NCBI GenBank assembly: GCA_013076295.1
Contig: RQOL01000516.1
Span: 62,001-126,000 of the forward strand
Direction: 5' to 3'
Length of the DNA: 64,000 nt
Source of the DNA: Sanderia malayensis
Lineage: Eukaryota; Cnidaria; Scyphozoa; Semaeostomeae; Pelagiidae
The position numbers were made by a program, and so were the translations under genes. The notes below the pieces were generated by a model, which saw nothing but the letters and a program-made list of their open reading frames with translations, had not been told where the DNA came from and did no database searches. Below, piece after piece: positions 1 through 10,584 of the stretch (its first letter is position 1; every line of letters starts with the position of its first letter).

Positions 1-686
1 TGTTTTGAGGGCATAAAACAGCCTAAAATGCAATTGCAATTTTGCAATTTTTCAAACTCGTTCAATTTGCATCACGTTTTGTGGAATGTACAGTTTTGGT
101 GTCCTAAGTTTGAACATGAAGCTGGTTTTTGGAATTTTCATGTTTTGAGGGCATGCAAGGTTGTATAAGGGGGCAAAATGCAATTTTTCAAACTCGTTCA
201 ATTTGTATGAAATTTTGTGGAACATACAATTTTGGTATGATGACTTCCTACTTTTGTTCACTTCCCCCGTTTTCTTGACTTCCCATTTTCCACTTTTGAT
301 GACTTCCCACTTCTGATGATTTCCCACTTTTGAGGCCGTTTTTCAAATTCTCTCAATTTCCATCAAATTTTGTGGAAAATACAAATTTAGTTTCATGACC
401 TCCCACTTTCGCTGACTTCCCAATTTTTCTTGACTTCCCACTTTACACCTTTCATGACTTCCCAATTTTCATGACTTCCCACTTTTTCCTGACTTCCCGC
501 TTCCCACTTTTAATGACTGCCCACCTTTGATGCCATTTTTCAAACTCTTTGAATTGACATCAAATTTTGTGGAAAGTACAACTTTGGTAAGATGATTTCC
601 TACTTCTGCTGACTTCTCAATTTTTTTGGACTTTCCACTTCCCACTTTTGACAACCTCCCACTTTTGGTGACTTCCCACTTTTTCT
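1..686 (+). repeat. composite satellite, A and B modules
   Basis: Starts inside an A unit. A heads recur near 50, 185, 335 and 540, and each is followed either by an A tail or by TGACTTCCC-type B minisatellite (about 240-330, 390-530, 600-685). The head at about 185 differs from most copies (GTATGAAATTTTGTGGAACATAC), a variant seen again at 21690, 46180 and 47300. Open frames here overlap in two frames on the minus strand and are low in complexity, so I call no gene. Confidence 0.85.
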
Positions 687-930
687 CATATAAAAGTCGG
701 GTTTCCTCAATATAATTATTCCTTTGAAGCTCGTTGGCTTCTTTTCAAATTTATTTTATAATTTATCTCCTTTTAAGCTTGTTTACTTCTTTTAAATTTA
801 GCGCCCGTGACACTAGCTGTAGGAAGAGTGGATATGTGAATTCATGTATGCTTTATGGAGATTCTCTTCATACTCTGTGTTGTCCGCTTGCCTTATCTAT
901 GGGGTTGGAATGTCACGATAATCAGATAAA
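687..930 (+). repeat. C module copy 1, subfamily 1, with internal duplication
   Basis: The longest C copy (244 bp). It begins with a degenerate octamer (CATATAAAAG) and ends with CAGATAAA. The segment from the TATAATTATTCC box to the AAATTTA box is present twice in diverged form (about 713-757 and 758-801). The first resembles subfamily 2 (GAAGCTCGTTGG) and the second subfamily 1 (TTAAGCTTGTTTAC). The rest (TTTATGGAGATTCTC, GGGGTTGGAATGTCACG) is subfamily 1. No function is recognised. Confidence 0.75.
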
Positions 931-1054
931 CCCATTTTTAGTAATTCCCCATCTTCCACCTTCGGTGACTTCCCACTTTTCATAACTTTCCATATTTTCT
1001 TGATATCCCATTTACCACTTTTGACGACCTCCTACTTTTGGTGACTTCCCACTT
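931..1054 (+). repeat. B-type spacer between C1 and D1
   Basis: A 124-bp stretch of degenerate GACTTCCCAC units. Its length is conserved in all six subfamily 1 C-D pairs of the window. Confidence 0.75.
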
Positions 1055-1139
1055 TTAGTAATATTCAAATTTTCCATCTCCTTCAATTTCGAAATATACA
1101 ATACTAAATATAGTACAAACAGTACAAATACAAAAATAC
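1055..1139 (+). repeat. D module copy 1
   Basis: 85-bp AT-rich unit running from TTAGTAATATTC to AAAAATAC, with a GTACAAACAGTACAAATAC core. It follows C1 after 124 bp. Below D it re-enters a B block (GGTATGATGACTTCCCACC). Confidence 0.75.
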
Positions 1140-4100
1140 ATTTTTGGTATGATGACTTCCCACCTTTGCTGACTTCCCACTTTTTCTTCACTTCCCAGAC
1201 TCGACTTTTGATGACTTCCTACTTTTGATGACTTCCCACTGTACCTCTCTTCCCACTTCCCACTTTTGAAGACTTCCAATTTTTAATGCAAGTTTTCAAT
1301 CTCATTTAATTTGCACCAAAATTTGTGGAAAATACAACTATGGTGTGGTGAATTTGAATATGACACTGGTTTTTGAAATTTGCATGCTTTCAGGGCATAA
1401 AACGGCGTAAGAGGGGGCATTATGCAATTTTTCAAACTCGTTGAATTTGCATCAAATTTGGTGGAAAATACAATTTTGCTATGATTATTTCCCACTTTTG
1501 ATAGCTTCCCATTTTTGATGCATTTTTTCAAACTAGTTCAATTTGTATCAATTTTTGTGGAAAGTACAATTTTGGTGTTATGAAACTAAATATTTAACTT
1601 GTTTTTTGGAACTCTTTATGCATTGGGGGAATAGGACGCTGTAGAAGGGGGAATATGCAAAATTTTCAAACTCCTTTAATTTGTATCAAATTTTGCGGAA
1701 AGTGCAAATTTCGTGTGCTGAATTTGAACATGAAGCTGGTTTTTGAAATTTGCATGTTTTGAGGGCATACAAGGTTGTAAAAGGGGGCAATATGCAATTT
1801 TTCAAACTCGTTCAATTTGTATCAAATTTTAAGGAGAATAAAATTTCGGTGTTATGAAATTAAATATTTAACTTATTTTTTGAACTCTTTATGCTTTGGG
1901 GGAAAAGGACGGTGTAGAAGGGGGAATATGCAAATTTTCAAACTCCTTCAATTTGTATCAAATTTTGTGGAAAGTACAAATTTGGTGTGCTGAATTTGAA
2001 CATGAAGCTGGTTTTTGAAATTTGCATGTTTTGAGGGCATACAAGGTTGTAAACGGGGGCAATATGCAATTTTTCAAAATTGTTCAATTTGTATCAAATT
2101 TTGTGGAAAGTACAATTTTGGTATGATGAATTTCTACTTTTGCTGACTTCCGACGTTTTCCTGACTTCCCATTTTCCATTTTTGATAACTTCCCACTTCT
2201 GATGATTTCCCACTTTTTCCTGCCTTCCCATTCTTCACTTTTGATGATTTCCCACTTTTGATGCAATTTTTTAAACTCTTTCAATTTGCATCCAATTTTG
2301 TAGAAAGTGCAAATTTGGTGTGCTGAATTTGAACATGAAACAGGTTTTTGAAATTTTCATGTTTTGAGGGCATAAAACGGCGCAAAAAAGGGGAATATCA
2401 AATTTTTCAGACTCTTTCAATTTGCATCAAATTTCGTTGAAAATACAATTTCGGTGTTATGAAATTAAATATTTAACTTGTTTTTTGATCTCTTTATGCA
2501 TTGGGGGAATAGGACGATGTAGAAGGGGGAATATGCAAATTTTCAAACTCCTACAATTTGTATCAAATTTTGTGGAAAGTACAAATTTGGTGTGCTGAAT
2601 TTGAACATGAAGCTGGTTTTTGAAGTTTCCATGTTTTCAGGGCATACCAGGTTGTAAAAGGGGGCAATATGCAATTTTTCAAACTCGTTCAATTTGTATC
2701 AAATTTTGTGGAAAGTAGAATTTTCGTATGATGACTTCCTACTTTTGCTGACTTCCCACGTTTTCCTGACTTCCCATTTTCCATTTTTGATAACTTCCCA
2801 CTTCTGATGATTTCCCACTTTTACCTGCCTTCCCATTCTTCACTTTTGATGACTTCCCACTTTTGATGCAATTTTTCAAACTCTTTCAATTTGCATCAAA
2901 TGTGGAAGGTGCAAATTGGGTGTGCTGAATTTGAACATGAAACAGGTTTTTGAAATTGTCATGCTTTGAGGGCATAAAACGGCGCAAAAAAGGGGAATAT
3001 CCAATTTTTCAGACTCTTTCAATTTGCATCAAATTTCGTTGAAAATACAATTTCGGTGTTATGAAATTAAATATTTAACTTGTTTTTTGAACTCTTTATG
3101 CTTTAGGGGAATAGGACGGTTTAGAAGGGGGAATATGCAAATTTTCAAGCTCCTTCAATTTGAATCAAATTTTGTGGAAAGTACAAATTTGGTGTGCTGA
3201 ATTTGAACATGAAGCTGGTTTTTGAAATTTTCATGTTTTGAGGGCATACAAGGTTGTAAAAGGGGGCAATATGCAAATTTTCAAACTCGTTCAATTTGTA
3301 TCAAATTTTGTGGAAAGTACAAATTTGGTATGATGACTTTTTTCTTTTGATGACTTCCCACGTTTTCTTGACTTCCCATTTTCCATTTTTGATAACTTCC
3401 CACTTCTGATGATTTCCTAATTTTTCCTGCCTTCCCATTCTTCACTTTTGATGACTTCCCAACTTTTTCAAACTTCTCCAATCCGTATCAAATTTTGTGG
3501 AAAGTACACATTTGGTGTGCTGAAATCGAATATGAAGTTGATTTCTGAAACTTTCTTGTTTTGAGGGCATAGAACGGAGTAAAAAAGGGCAATATGCATT
3601 TCTTGAAAATCCTTGAATTTGCATCAAAGTTTGTGTAAAGTACAGTTTTTCTGTGCTGAATTAGAATATGAAACTGGTCTTTGAAATTTTAATCTTTTGA
3701 GGGCATAAAACGTGCTAAACGGGGCAATATGCAATTTTTCAAGCTCGTTCAACTTGAATCAAATATTGTGGAAAGTGCATTTTCGGTGTACTGAAATTGA
3801 ATATGAAACTTGTTTTTTGAAATTTTAATGTTTTGGGGAATGAGACGGGGAAGTAGAAGCGGGCAATATGCAATTTTCAAACCCGTTCAATTTGTATCAA
3901 ATTTTGTGGAAAGTACAATTTTGGTATGATGACTTCCCACTTCTTATGACTTCCCACTTTTTCCTGACTTCCCACTTCCCACTTTTGATGACTTCCCACT
4001 TTTGAATACTTTCCACATTTTCCTGACTTCGCACTTCCCAATATTGATAACTTCCCACTTTTGATGCAATTTGTCAAACTCGTTCGACTTGCATCAAATT

Positions 4101-6253
4101 TGGCGAAAAGTACAGTTTTGGTGTGCTGAATTTGAATATGAAACTTGTTTTTGAAATTTTTATAATTTGAGGGCATACAACAGGGTAAAACGAAGCAATA
4201 TCCAATTTTTCAAACTCGTTCAATGTGTATCAATATTTGTCGAAAGTACAAATTTGGTATGATGACTTTCTTCTTTTGCTGACTTCCCACGTTTTCTTGA
4301 CTTCCCATTTTCCATTTTTGATAACTTCCCACTTCTGATGACTTCCCACTTTTTCCCACCTTCCCACTCGTCACTTTTGATGATTTCGCAATTTTGATGC
4401 AATTTTTCAAACTCTTTCAATTTCCATCAAATTTTGTGGAAAGTACAAATTTGGTGTGTTGAATTTGAACATGAAACTAGTTTCTGAAATTTTCATGTTT
4501 TGAGGGCATAAAAGGGAGTAAATGGGGGCAACATGCAATTTTTCAAACTCGTTCAATTTGTATCAAATTTTGTGGAAAGTACAAATATGGTATGATGACT
4601 TTTTCTTTTGCTGACTTCCCACGTTTTCTTGACTTCCCATTTTCCATTTTTGATAACTTCCCACTTCTGATGACTTCCCACTTTTTCCTACCCTCCCACT
4701 CGTCACTTTTGATGATTTCGCAATTTTGATGCAATTTTTCAAACTCTTTCAATTTCCATCAAATTTTGTGGAAAGTACAAATTTGGTGTGCTGAATTTCA
4801 ATATGAAACTGGATTTTGAAATTTGCATGTTTTGGGGCATACAACGGGGTATAAGGGGGCAACATGCAAATTTTCAAACTCGTTCAATTTGTATCAAGTT
4901 TAGTGGAAAGTACAACTTTGGTGTTTTGAATTTGAACGTGAAATTGGTTTGTGAAATTTTCATGTTTTGAGGGCATACAAGGTTGTAAAAGGGGGCAATA
5001 TGCAATTTTTCAAACTCCTTCAATTTGTATCAAATTTTTTGGAAAGTAGAATTTTCGTATGATGACTTCCTACTTTTGCTGACTTCCCACGTTTTCCTGA
5101 CTTCCCATTTTCCATTTTTGATAACTTCCCACTTCTGATGATTTCCCACTTTTTCCTGCCTTCCCATTCTTCACTTTTGATGACTTCCCACTTTTGATGC
5201 AATTTTTCAAACTCTTTCAATTTGCATCAAATGTGGAAGGTGCAAATTGGGTGTGCTGAATTTGAACATGAAACAGGTTTTTGAAATTGTCATGCTTTGA
5301 GGGCATAAAACGGCGCAAAAAAGGGGAATATCCAATTTTTCAGACTCTTTCAATTTGCATCAAATTTCGTTGAAAATACAATTTCGGTGTTATGAAATTA
5401 AATATTTAACTTGTTTTTTGAACTCTTTATGCTTTAGGGGAATAGGACGGTGTAGAAGGGGGAATATGCAAATTTTCAAGCTCCTTCAATTTGAATCAAA
5501 TTTTGTGGAAAGTACAAATTTGGTGTGCTGAATTTGAACATGAAGCTGGTTTTTGAAATTTTCTTGTTTTGAGGGCATACAAGGTTGTAAAAGGGGGCAA
5601 TATGCAATTTTTCAAACTCGTTCAATTTGTATTAAATTTTGCGGAAAGTACAATTTTCGTATGATGACTTCCTACTTTTGCTGACTTCCCACGTTTTCCT
5701 GACTTCCCATTTTCCATTTTTGATAACTTCCCACTTCTGATGATTTCCTAATTTTTCCTGCCTTCCCATTCTTCACTTTTGATGACTTCCCAACTTTTTC
5801 AAACTTCTCCAATCCGTATCAAATTTTGTGGAAAGTACAATTTTGGTATGATGACTTCCCACTTCTTATGACTTCCCACTTTTTCCTGACTTCCCTCTTC
5901 CCACTTTTGATGACTTCCCACTTTTGAATACTTCCCACATTTTCCTGACTTCGCACTTCCCAATATTGATGACTTCCCACTTTTGATGCAATTTTTCAAA
6001 CTCGTTCGACTTGCATCAAATTTGGCGAAAAGTACAGTTTTGGTGTGCTGAATTTGAATATGAAACTTGTTTTTGAATTTTGTATATTTTGAGGGCATAC
6101 AACAGGGTAAAACGAAGCAATATCCAATTTTTCAAACTCGTTCAATGTGTATCAATATTTGTGGAAAGTACAATTTTGGTATGATGACTTCCAACTTTTG
6201 CTGATTTCCCACTTTTTCTCGACTTCCCACTTCCCACTTTTGTTGGTTCCCAC
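1140..6253 (+). repeat. composite satellite, A-rich with B blocks
   Basis: Many A units at a spacing of about 136 bp (for example the TATG anchors at 1791, 1927 and 2063), interleaved with B blocks (1145-1290, 2130-2260, 2730-2860, 3340-3470, 3930-4060, 4265-4400, 4600-4730, 5060-5200, 5665-5800, 5855-5990, 6185-6253). Tails include the GTTATGAAATTAAATATTTAAC variant (about 1575, 1850, 2455, 3058) and an ordered cassette of three tails at about 3510-3870. About 2690-3290 is repeated at about 5010-5620. No gene is supported. Confidence 0.85.
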
Positions 6254-6258
6254 TTCTG
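6254..6258 (+). repeat. 5' target-site duplication of retrotransposon
   Basis: TTCTG directly before the retrotransposon sequence, matched by TTCTG at 7898-7902. Uninterrupted paralogs (for example near 58440) read CACTTCTGATGACTTCCC, so the flanks join with one copy removed. Confidence 0.8.
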
Positions 6259-6328
6259 CGAAAACGATCCATGCCCAACCCATCTTGTAAAGGAATGCAT
6301 CGACGAGCTTCTCCCAGCTATCTCTAAC

Positions 6329-7780
6329 ATGGTCAATCTATCCCTTTCTGATAGTGAATTTCCAGATTTCTGGAAGGAAGCTCTTGTGAGGCCCAAGCTG
6401 AAAAAGCCCAACCTTGACATGGTAAAAAAGAATTACCGCCCAGTTAGTAACCTTGCTTTTTTATCGAAAATTACAGAAAAGGTTTTTGCTAAGCAAACAT
6501 CTCCACATATATCAAGTTGTCAACTGCATTCTAAATTACAGTCAGCCTACCGCCAAAATCACAGTACCGAGACTGCACTGTTGCGCGTGCACAATGACAT
6601 TCTGGTAAATATGAATAAACAACATGTTACTCTGGTGGTATTTCTGGACCTCAGTGCTGCCTTTGATACAGTGGACCATTGCGTACTCATAGGGCGTCTA
6701 GAGCAAACGTTTGGCGTCTGTGGAGATGCTCTCGCCTGGTTTAGATCGTATCTTGCAAAGAGATCACAGCGTATCATCATTCGAGATGCTAAATCAGTCA
6801 GTAGTGACCTAAAGTTCGGGATACCGCAGGGGTCCTGTTTGGGGCCGCTCTTGCTCTCTCTCTACACAAGCAAGCTATTCAAAATCATCAGTCACCATCT
6901 GCCCACAGCCCACTGTTACGCTGATGATACTCAGCTCTATCTTGCATTCCAGCCTGACGACAGTACCGCCCAAGACTCAGCGCTAGAGGCAATGGAAGCC
7001 TGCTTGCAGGATATTCGGATGTGGATGATTAGGGACAGACTGATGATTAATGATGATAAAACCGAATTCATGATCATTGGAACACAGGCGCAACTGCGGA
7101 AAGTCCATCGGAACAGCCTAACCATCGGCGAAAGTGAAGTTCCCCCCAGTGATGAACCCCTACGGAATTTAGGCGTGTGGTTCGATGATTCCTTCACCAT
7201 GAGTGCACATATAACAAAAATGAGTAAGAGCGCATTCTACCATTTGCACAACATCAGGCGCATCAGAAAATACTTGGACAGGGATTCCACTGAGAAACTC
7301 ATTCATGCTTTTGTAAGCAGCAGATTAGATTACTGCAACGCACTTCTATACGGCCTACCTGCTAATTTAATTTCCAAACTGCAGCGTGTTCAGAACTCGG
7401 CGGCAAGATTATTATGCCTTGCACCAAAGTACTGCCATATCACTCCGTTACTAAAGGAATTGCATTGGTTACCCTTGAAATTTAGAATCGACTATAAGAT
7501 AATAATAATGACGTTTAAGGCTATTAACGGGACCGCTCCTGATTATATATCTGACTTAGTAACCTTAAAATCTAATTCTGGATACAGTCTAAGATCAAAT
7601 GATAAGTTCTTTCTATCGCCGCCATCGTTCAAGACCTTGCCTACAATAGGGGATAGAGCTTTTATTGCTGCTGCTCCAAGACTTTGGAATGTTCTTCCTT
7701 ACGATGTCAGGTGTACATCAAACTTTAGTTCTTTTAAACATAAACTAAAAACTGTACTCTTTAAACAAGCATATAAATAG
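6329..7780 (+). CDS. reverse transcriptase, non-LTR retrotransposon ORF2 (5' truncated)
   Basis: RNA-directed DNA polymerase of a non-LTR element; in life it copies element RNA at a nicked chromosomal target. Positions from the Met at 6329: YRPVSNL at 36-42, FLDLSAAFDTVDH at 105-117 (first catalytic Asp 107), GIPQGSCLGPLL at 164-175, YADD catalytic box at 197-200, NDDKTEFMIIG near 241-251. The C-terminal part LQRVQNSAARL (351-361), LKELHWLPL (375-383) and GDRAF...PRLWN (441-454) is typical of CR1/L2-like elements. The start is nominal: the frame is open upstream to about 6260, so this is the surviving 3' part of a protein of perhaps twice the length. No stop or frameshift interrupts the RT domain, which suggests a young copy. 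The endonuclease domain is absent, so it cannot be autonomous. The only convincing protein-coding sequence in the window. Confidence 0.9.
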   Translation: MVNLSLSDSEFPDFWKEALVRPKLKKPNLDMVKKNYRPVSNLAFLSKITEKVFAKQTSPHISSCQLHSKLQSAYRQNHSTETALLRVHNDILVNMNKQHVTLVVFLDLSAAFDTVDHCVLIGRLEQTFGVCGDALAWFRSYLAKRSQRIIIRDAKSVSSDLKFGIPQGSCLGPLLLSLYTSKLFKIISHHLPTAHCYADDTQLYLAFQPDDSTAQDSALEAMEACLQDIRMWMIRDRLMINDDKTEFMIIGTQAQLRKVHRNSLTIGESEVPPSDEPLRNLGVWFDDSFTMSAHITKMSKSAFYHLHNIRRIRKYLDRDSTEKLIHAFVSSRLDYCNALLYGLPANLISKLQRVQNSAARLLCLAPKYCHITPLLKELHWLPLKFRIDYKIIIMTFKAINGTAPDYISDLVTLKSNSGYSLRSNDKFFLSPPSFKTLPTIGDRAFIAAAPRLWNVLPYDVRCTSNFSSFKHKLKTVLFKQAYK

Positions 7781-7897
7781 GCCCAGAGTTTTAATTATTT
7801 TTTATTACTTTTAATTTAGTTTGCAAACTTGTAAGGCGCATTTGAAACCGTTTGTTGAATTTGCGCCCTATAAATGTATTTTATTATTATATTATTA
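7781..7897 (+). other. retrotransposon 3' UTR and ATT-rich tail
   Basis: Contains a 12-bp palindrome AGTTTGCAAACT (7818-7829), a stem GGCGCA (7835-7840) / TGCGCC (7862-7867), then CTATAAATGTATTTTATT and an ATT-type tail to 7897. A 3' stem followed by a short tandem tail is a known recognition feature of CR1/L2-like elements. That it is the RT recognition site here is inference. Confidence 0.7.
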
Positions 7898-7902
7898 TTC
7901 TG
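7898..7902 (+). repeat. 3' target-site duplication of retrotransposon
   Basis: TTCTG after the ATT tail; pairs with 6254-6258. The downstream sequence GATGACTTCCCAC resumes the interrupted B block. Confidence 0.8.
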
Positions 7903-10458
7903 ATGACTTCCCACTTTTCCCTACCTCCCCACTCGTCCCTTTTGATGGCTTCCCACTTCTGATGACTTCCCACTTTTCCCTGTCTTCCCACTCTTCCCTT
8001 TAGATGATTTCGCAATTTTGATGCAATTTTTCAAACTCTTTCAATTTGCATCAAATTTTGTGGAAAATACAAATTTGGTGTGTTGAATTTGAACATGAAA
8101 CTAGTTTCTGAAATGCTCATGTTTTGAGGGCATAAAAGGGAGTAAATGGGGGCAACATGCAAATTTTCAAACTCGTTCAATTTGTATCAAATTTTGTCGA
8201 AAGTACACGTTTGGTGTGCTGAATTTGAACATGAAGCTTGTTTTTGAAATTGTCATGTTTTGAGGGCATACAAGGTTGTAAGAGGGGGCAATATGCAATT
8301 TTTCAAACTCGTTCAATTTGTATCAAATTTTGTGGAAAGTACAAATATGGTATGATGACTTTTTCTTTTGCTGACTTCCCACGTTTTCTTGACTTCCCAT
8401 TTTCCATTTTTGATAACTTCCCACTTCTGATGACTTCCCACTTTTTCCTACCTTCCCACTCGTCACTTTTGATGATTTCGCAATTTTGATGCAATTTTTC
8501 AAACTCTTTCAATTTCCATCAAATTTTGTGGAAAGTATAAATTTGGTGTGTTGAACTTGAACATGAAACTAGTTTCTGAAATTTTCATGTTTTGAGGGCA
8601 TAAAAGGGAGTAAATGGGGGCAACATGCAATTTTTCAAACTCTTTCAATTTCCATCAAATTTTGTGGAAAGTACAAATTTGGTGTGCTGAATTTCAATAT
8701 GAAACTGGATTTTGAAATTTGCATGTTTTTGGGGCATACAACGGGGTATAAGGGGGCAACATGCAAATTTTCAAACTCGTTCAATTTGTATCCAGTTTAG
8801 TGGAAAGTACAACTTTGGTGTGTTGAATTTGAACGTGAAACTGGTTTGTGAAATTTTCATGTTTTGAGGGCATACAAGGTTGTAAAAGGGGGCAATATGC
8901 AATTTTTCAAACGCGTTCAATTTGTATCAAATTTTGTGGAAAGTACAAATATGGTATGATGACTTTTTCTTTTGCTGACTTCCCACGTTTTCTTGACTTC
9001 CCATTTTCCATTTTTGATAACTTCCCACTTCTGATGACTTCCCACTTTTTCCTACCTTCCCACTCGTCACTTTTGATGATTTCGCAAGTTTGATGCAATT
9101 TTTCAAACTCTTTCAATTTCCATCAAATTTTGTGGAAAGTACAAATTTGGTGTGCTGAATTTCAATATGAAACTGGATTTTGAAATTTGCATGTTTTTGG
9201 GGCATACAACGGGGTATAAGGGGGCAACATGCAAATTTTCAAACTCGTTCAATTTGTATCAAGTTTAGTGGAAAGTACAACTTTGGTGTGTTGAATTTGA
9301 ACGTGAAACTGTTTTGTGAAATTTTCATGTTTTGAGGGCATACAAGGTTGTAAAAGGGGGCAATATGCAATTTTTCAAACGCGTTCAATTTGTATCAAAT
9401 TTTGTGGAAAGTACAAATATGGTATGATGACTTTTTCTTTTGCTGACTTCCCACGTTTTCTTGACTTCCCATTTTCCATTTTTGATAACTTCCCACTTCT
9501 GATGACTTCCCACTTTTTCCTACCTTCCCACTCGTCACTTTTGATGATTTCGCAATTTTGATGCAATTTTTCAAACTCTTTCAATTTCCATCAAATTTTG
9601 TGGAAAGTACAAATTTGGTATGTTGAACTTGAACATGAAACTAGTTTCTGAAATTTTCATGTTTTGAGGGCATAAAAGGGAGTAAATGGGGGCAACATGC
9701 AATTTTTCAAACTCGTTCAATTTGTATCAAATTTTGTGGAAAGTACAAATATGGTATGATGACTTTTTCTTTTGCTGACTTCCCACGTTTTCTTGACTTC
9801 CCATTTTCCATTTTTGATAACTTCCCACTTCTGATGACTTCCCACTTTTTCCTACCTTCCCACTCGTCACTTTTGATGATTTCGCAAGTTTGATGCAATT
9901 TTTCAAACTCTTTCAATTTCCATCAAATTTTGTGGAAAGTACAAATTTGGTGTGCTGAATTTCAATATGAAACTGGATTTTGAAATTTGCATGTTTTTGG
10001 GGCATACAACGGGGTATAAGGGGGCAACATGCAAATTTTCAAACTCGTTCAATTTGTATCAAGTTTAGTGGAAAGTACAACTTTGGTGTGTTGAATTTGA
10101 ACGTGAAACTGGTTTGTGAAATTTTCATGTTTTGAGGGCATACAAGGTTGTAAAAGGGGGCAATATGCAATTTTTCAAACGCGTTCAATTTGTATCAAAT
10201 TTTGTGGAAAGTACAATTTTGGTATGATGACTTCCCACTTTTGACGACTTCCCACTTTTTCCTGACTTCCCACTTCCCAATTTTGATGACTTCTTACTTT
10301 TGATGCAATTTTTCAAACTCTTTCATATTCCATCAAATTTTGTGGAAAGTACAAATTTGTTATGATGACTTCCCACTTTTGATGACTTCTCAATTTTTTT
10401 TGACTTTCCACTTCCCAGTTTTGACGACTTCCGAGTTTTGGTCACTTTCCTTTTTTTT
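7903..10458 (+). repeat. composite satellite with higher-order ladder
   Basis: B block to about 8015, then A units and four copies of the same A+B block whose anchors lie near 8303, 8907, 9375 and 9707. The spacings are 604, 468 and 332 bp, each differing by exactly one 136-bp A unit. Many A tails are the TTTCAATATGAAACTGGATTTT / CGGGGTATAAGGGGGCAACATGC variant. It ends with B sequence and TTTTTTTTCAG leading into C2. Confidence 0.85.
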
Positions 10459-10584
10459 CAGATAATGTGGGTTTTTCTCACATAAAGTCGGTTTTCCTTT
10501 ATATAATTTTTCTTTTTAAGCTTGTTTACTTCTTTTAAATTTAGCGCCTGTGACACTAGCTGTAGGAAGAGTGGATATGAGAAT
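10459..10584 (+). repeat. C module copy 2, left part (split by foldback element)
   Basis: Subfamily 1 C, interrupted after GGATATGAGAAT. It continues at 12732. The closest intact relative is copy 9 (24789-25003), which also shares the neighbouring B sequence. Confidence 0.85.
10583..10584 (+). repeat. AT target duplication, left
   Basis: The intact site reads GAGAATTCATATATG. Here it reads GAGAAT-element-ATTCATATATG, consistent with duplication of AT. Because the target GAATTC is itself palindromic, an alternative reading is no duplication and an element ending in TAGACC...GGTCTA. Confidence 0.6.

Larger units (their letters stand above)
6259..7897 (+). mobile_element. 5'-truncated CR1/L2-type non-LTR retrotransposon
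   Basis: A 1.64-kb segment unrelated to the satellite and visibly less AT-rich. It holds the carboxy-terminal part of a reverse transcriptase ORF, a short 3' UTR and an ATT-rich tail, and is flanked by 5-bp TTCTG duplications. The reading frame is already open at the left junction (residues DPCPTHLVKEC precede the first Met at 6329), so the copy was 5'-truncated within ORF2 and has lost its endonuclease and any ORF1. Truncation at the 5' end, a short tandem tail and a target duplication are what target-primed reverse transcription leaves. It landed in a B block. Assignment to the CR1/L2 group rests on motif style and 3' end, not on a phylogeny. Confidence 0.9.

Noticed and set aside
2430..2450. 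CENP-B-box-like sequence TTTCGTTGAAAATACAA in one A variant
   Set aside because: The TTCG and central A positions fit, but the essential CGGG is TACA here. It gives no support for centromere function.
4210..4420. Minus-strand open frames rich in KWEV/SGKS motifs, present throughout the array (here in two frames over the same bases)
   Set aside because: They are translations of B and A repeats. The B unit is ~17 bp, not a multiple of three, and the same DNA is open in two frames with unrelated products; frames break and rejoin with unit number. No start context, domain or conservation beyond the DNA repeat is visible.
6559..7200. Minus-strand open frames within the reverse transcriptase region
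   Set aside because: Antisense shadows of the RT coding frame with no motifs.
7900..8015. CRISPR-like look of regularly spaced TGACTTCCCAC repeats
   Set aside because: Units are degenerate minisatellite, the intervals between them are themselves repeats, and there are no unique spacers or cas genes; the host is a eukaryote.
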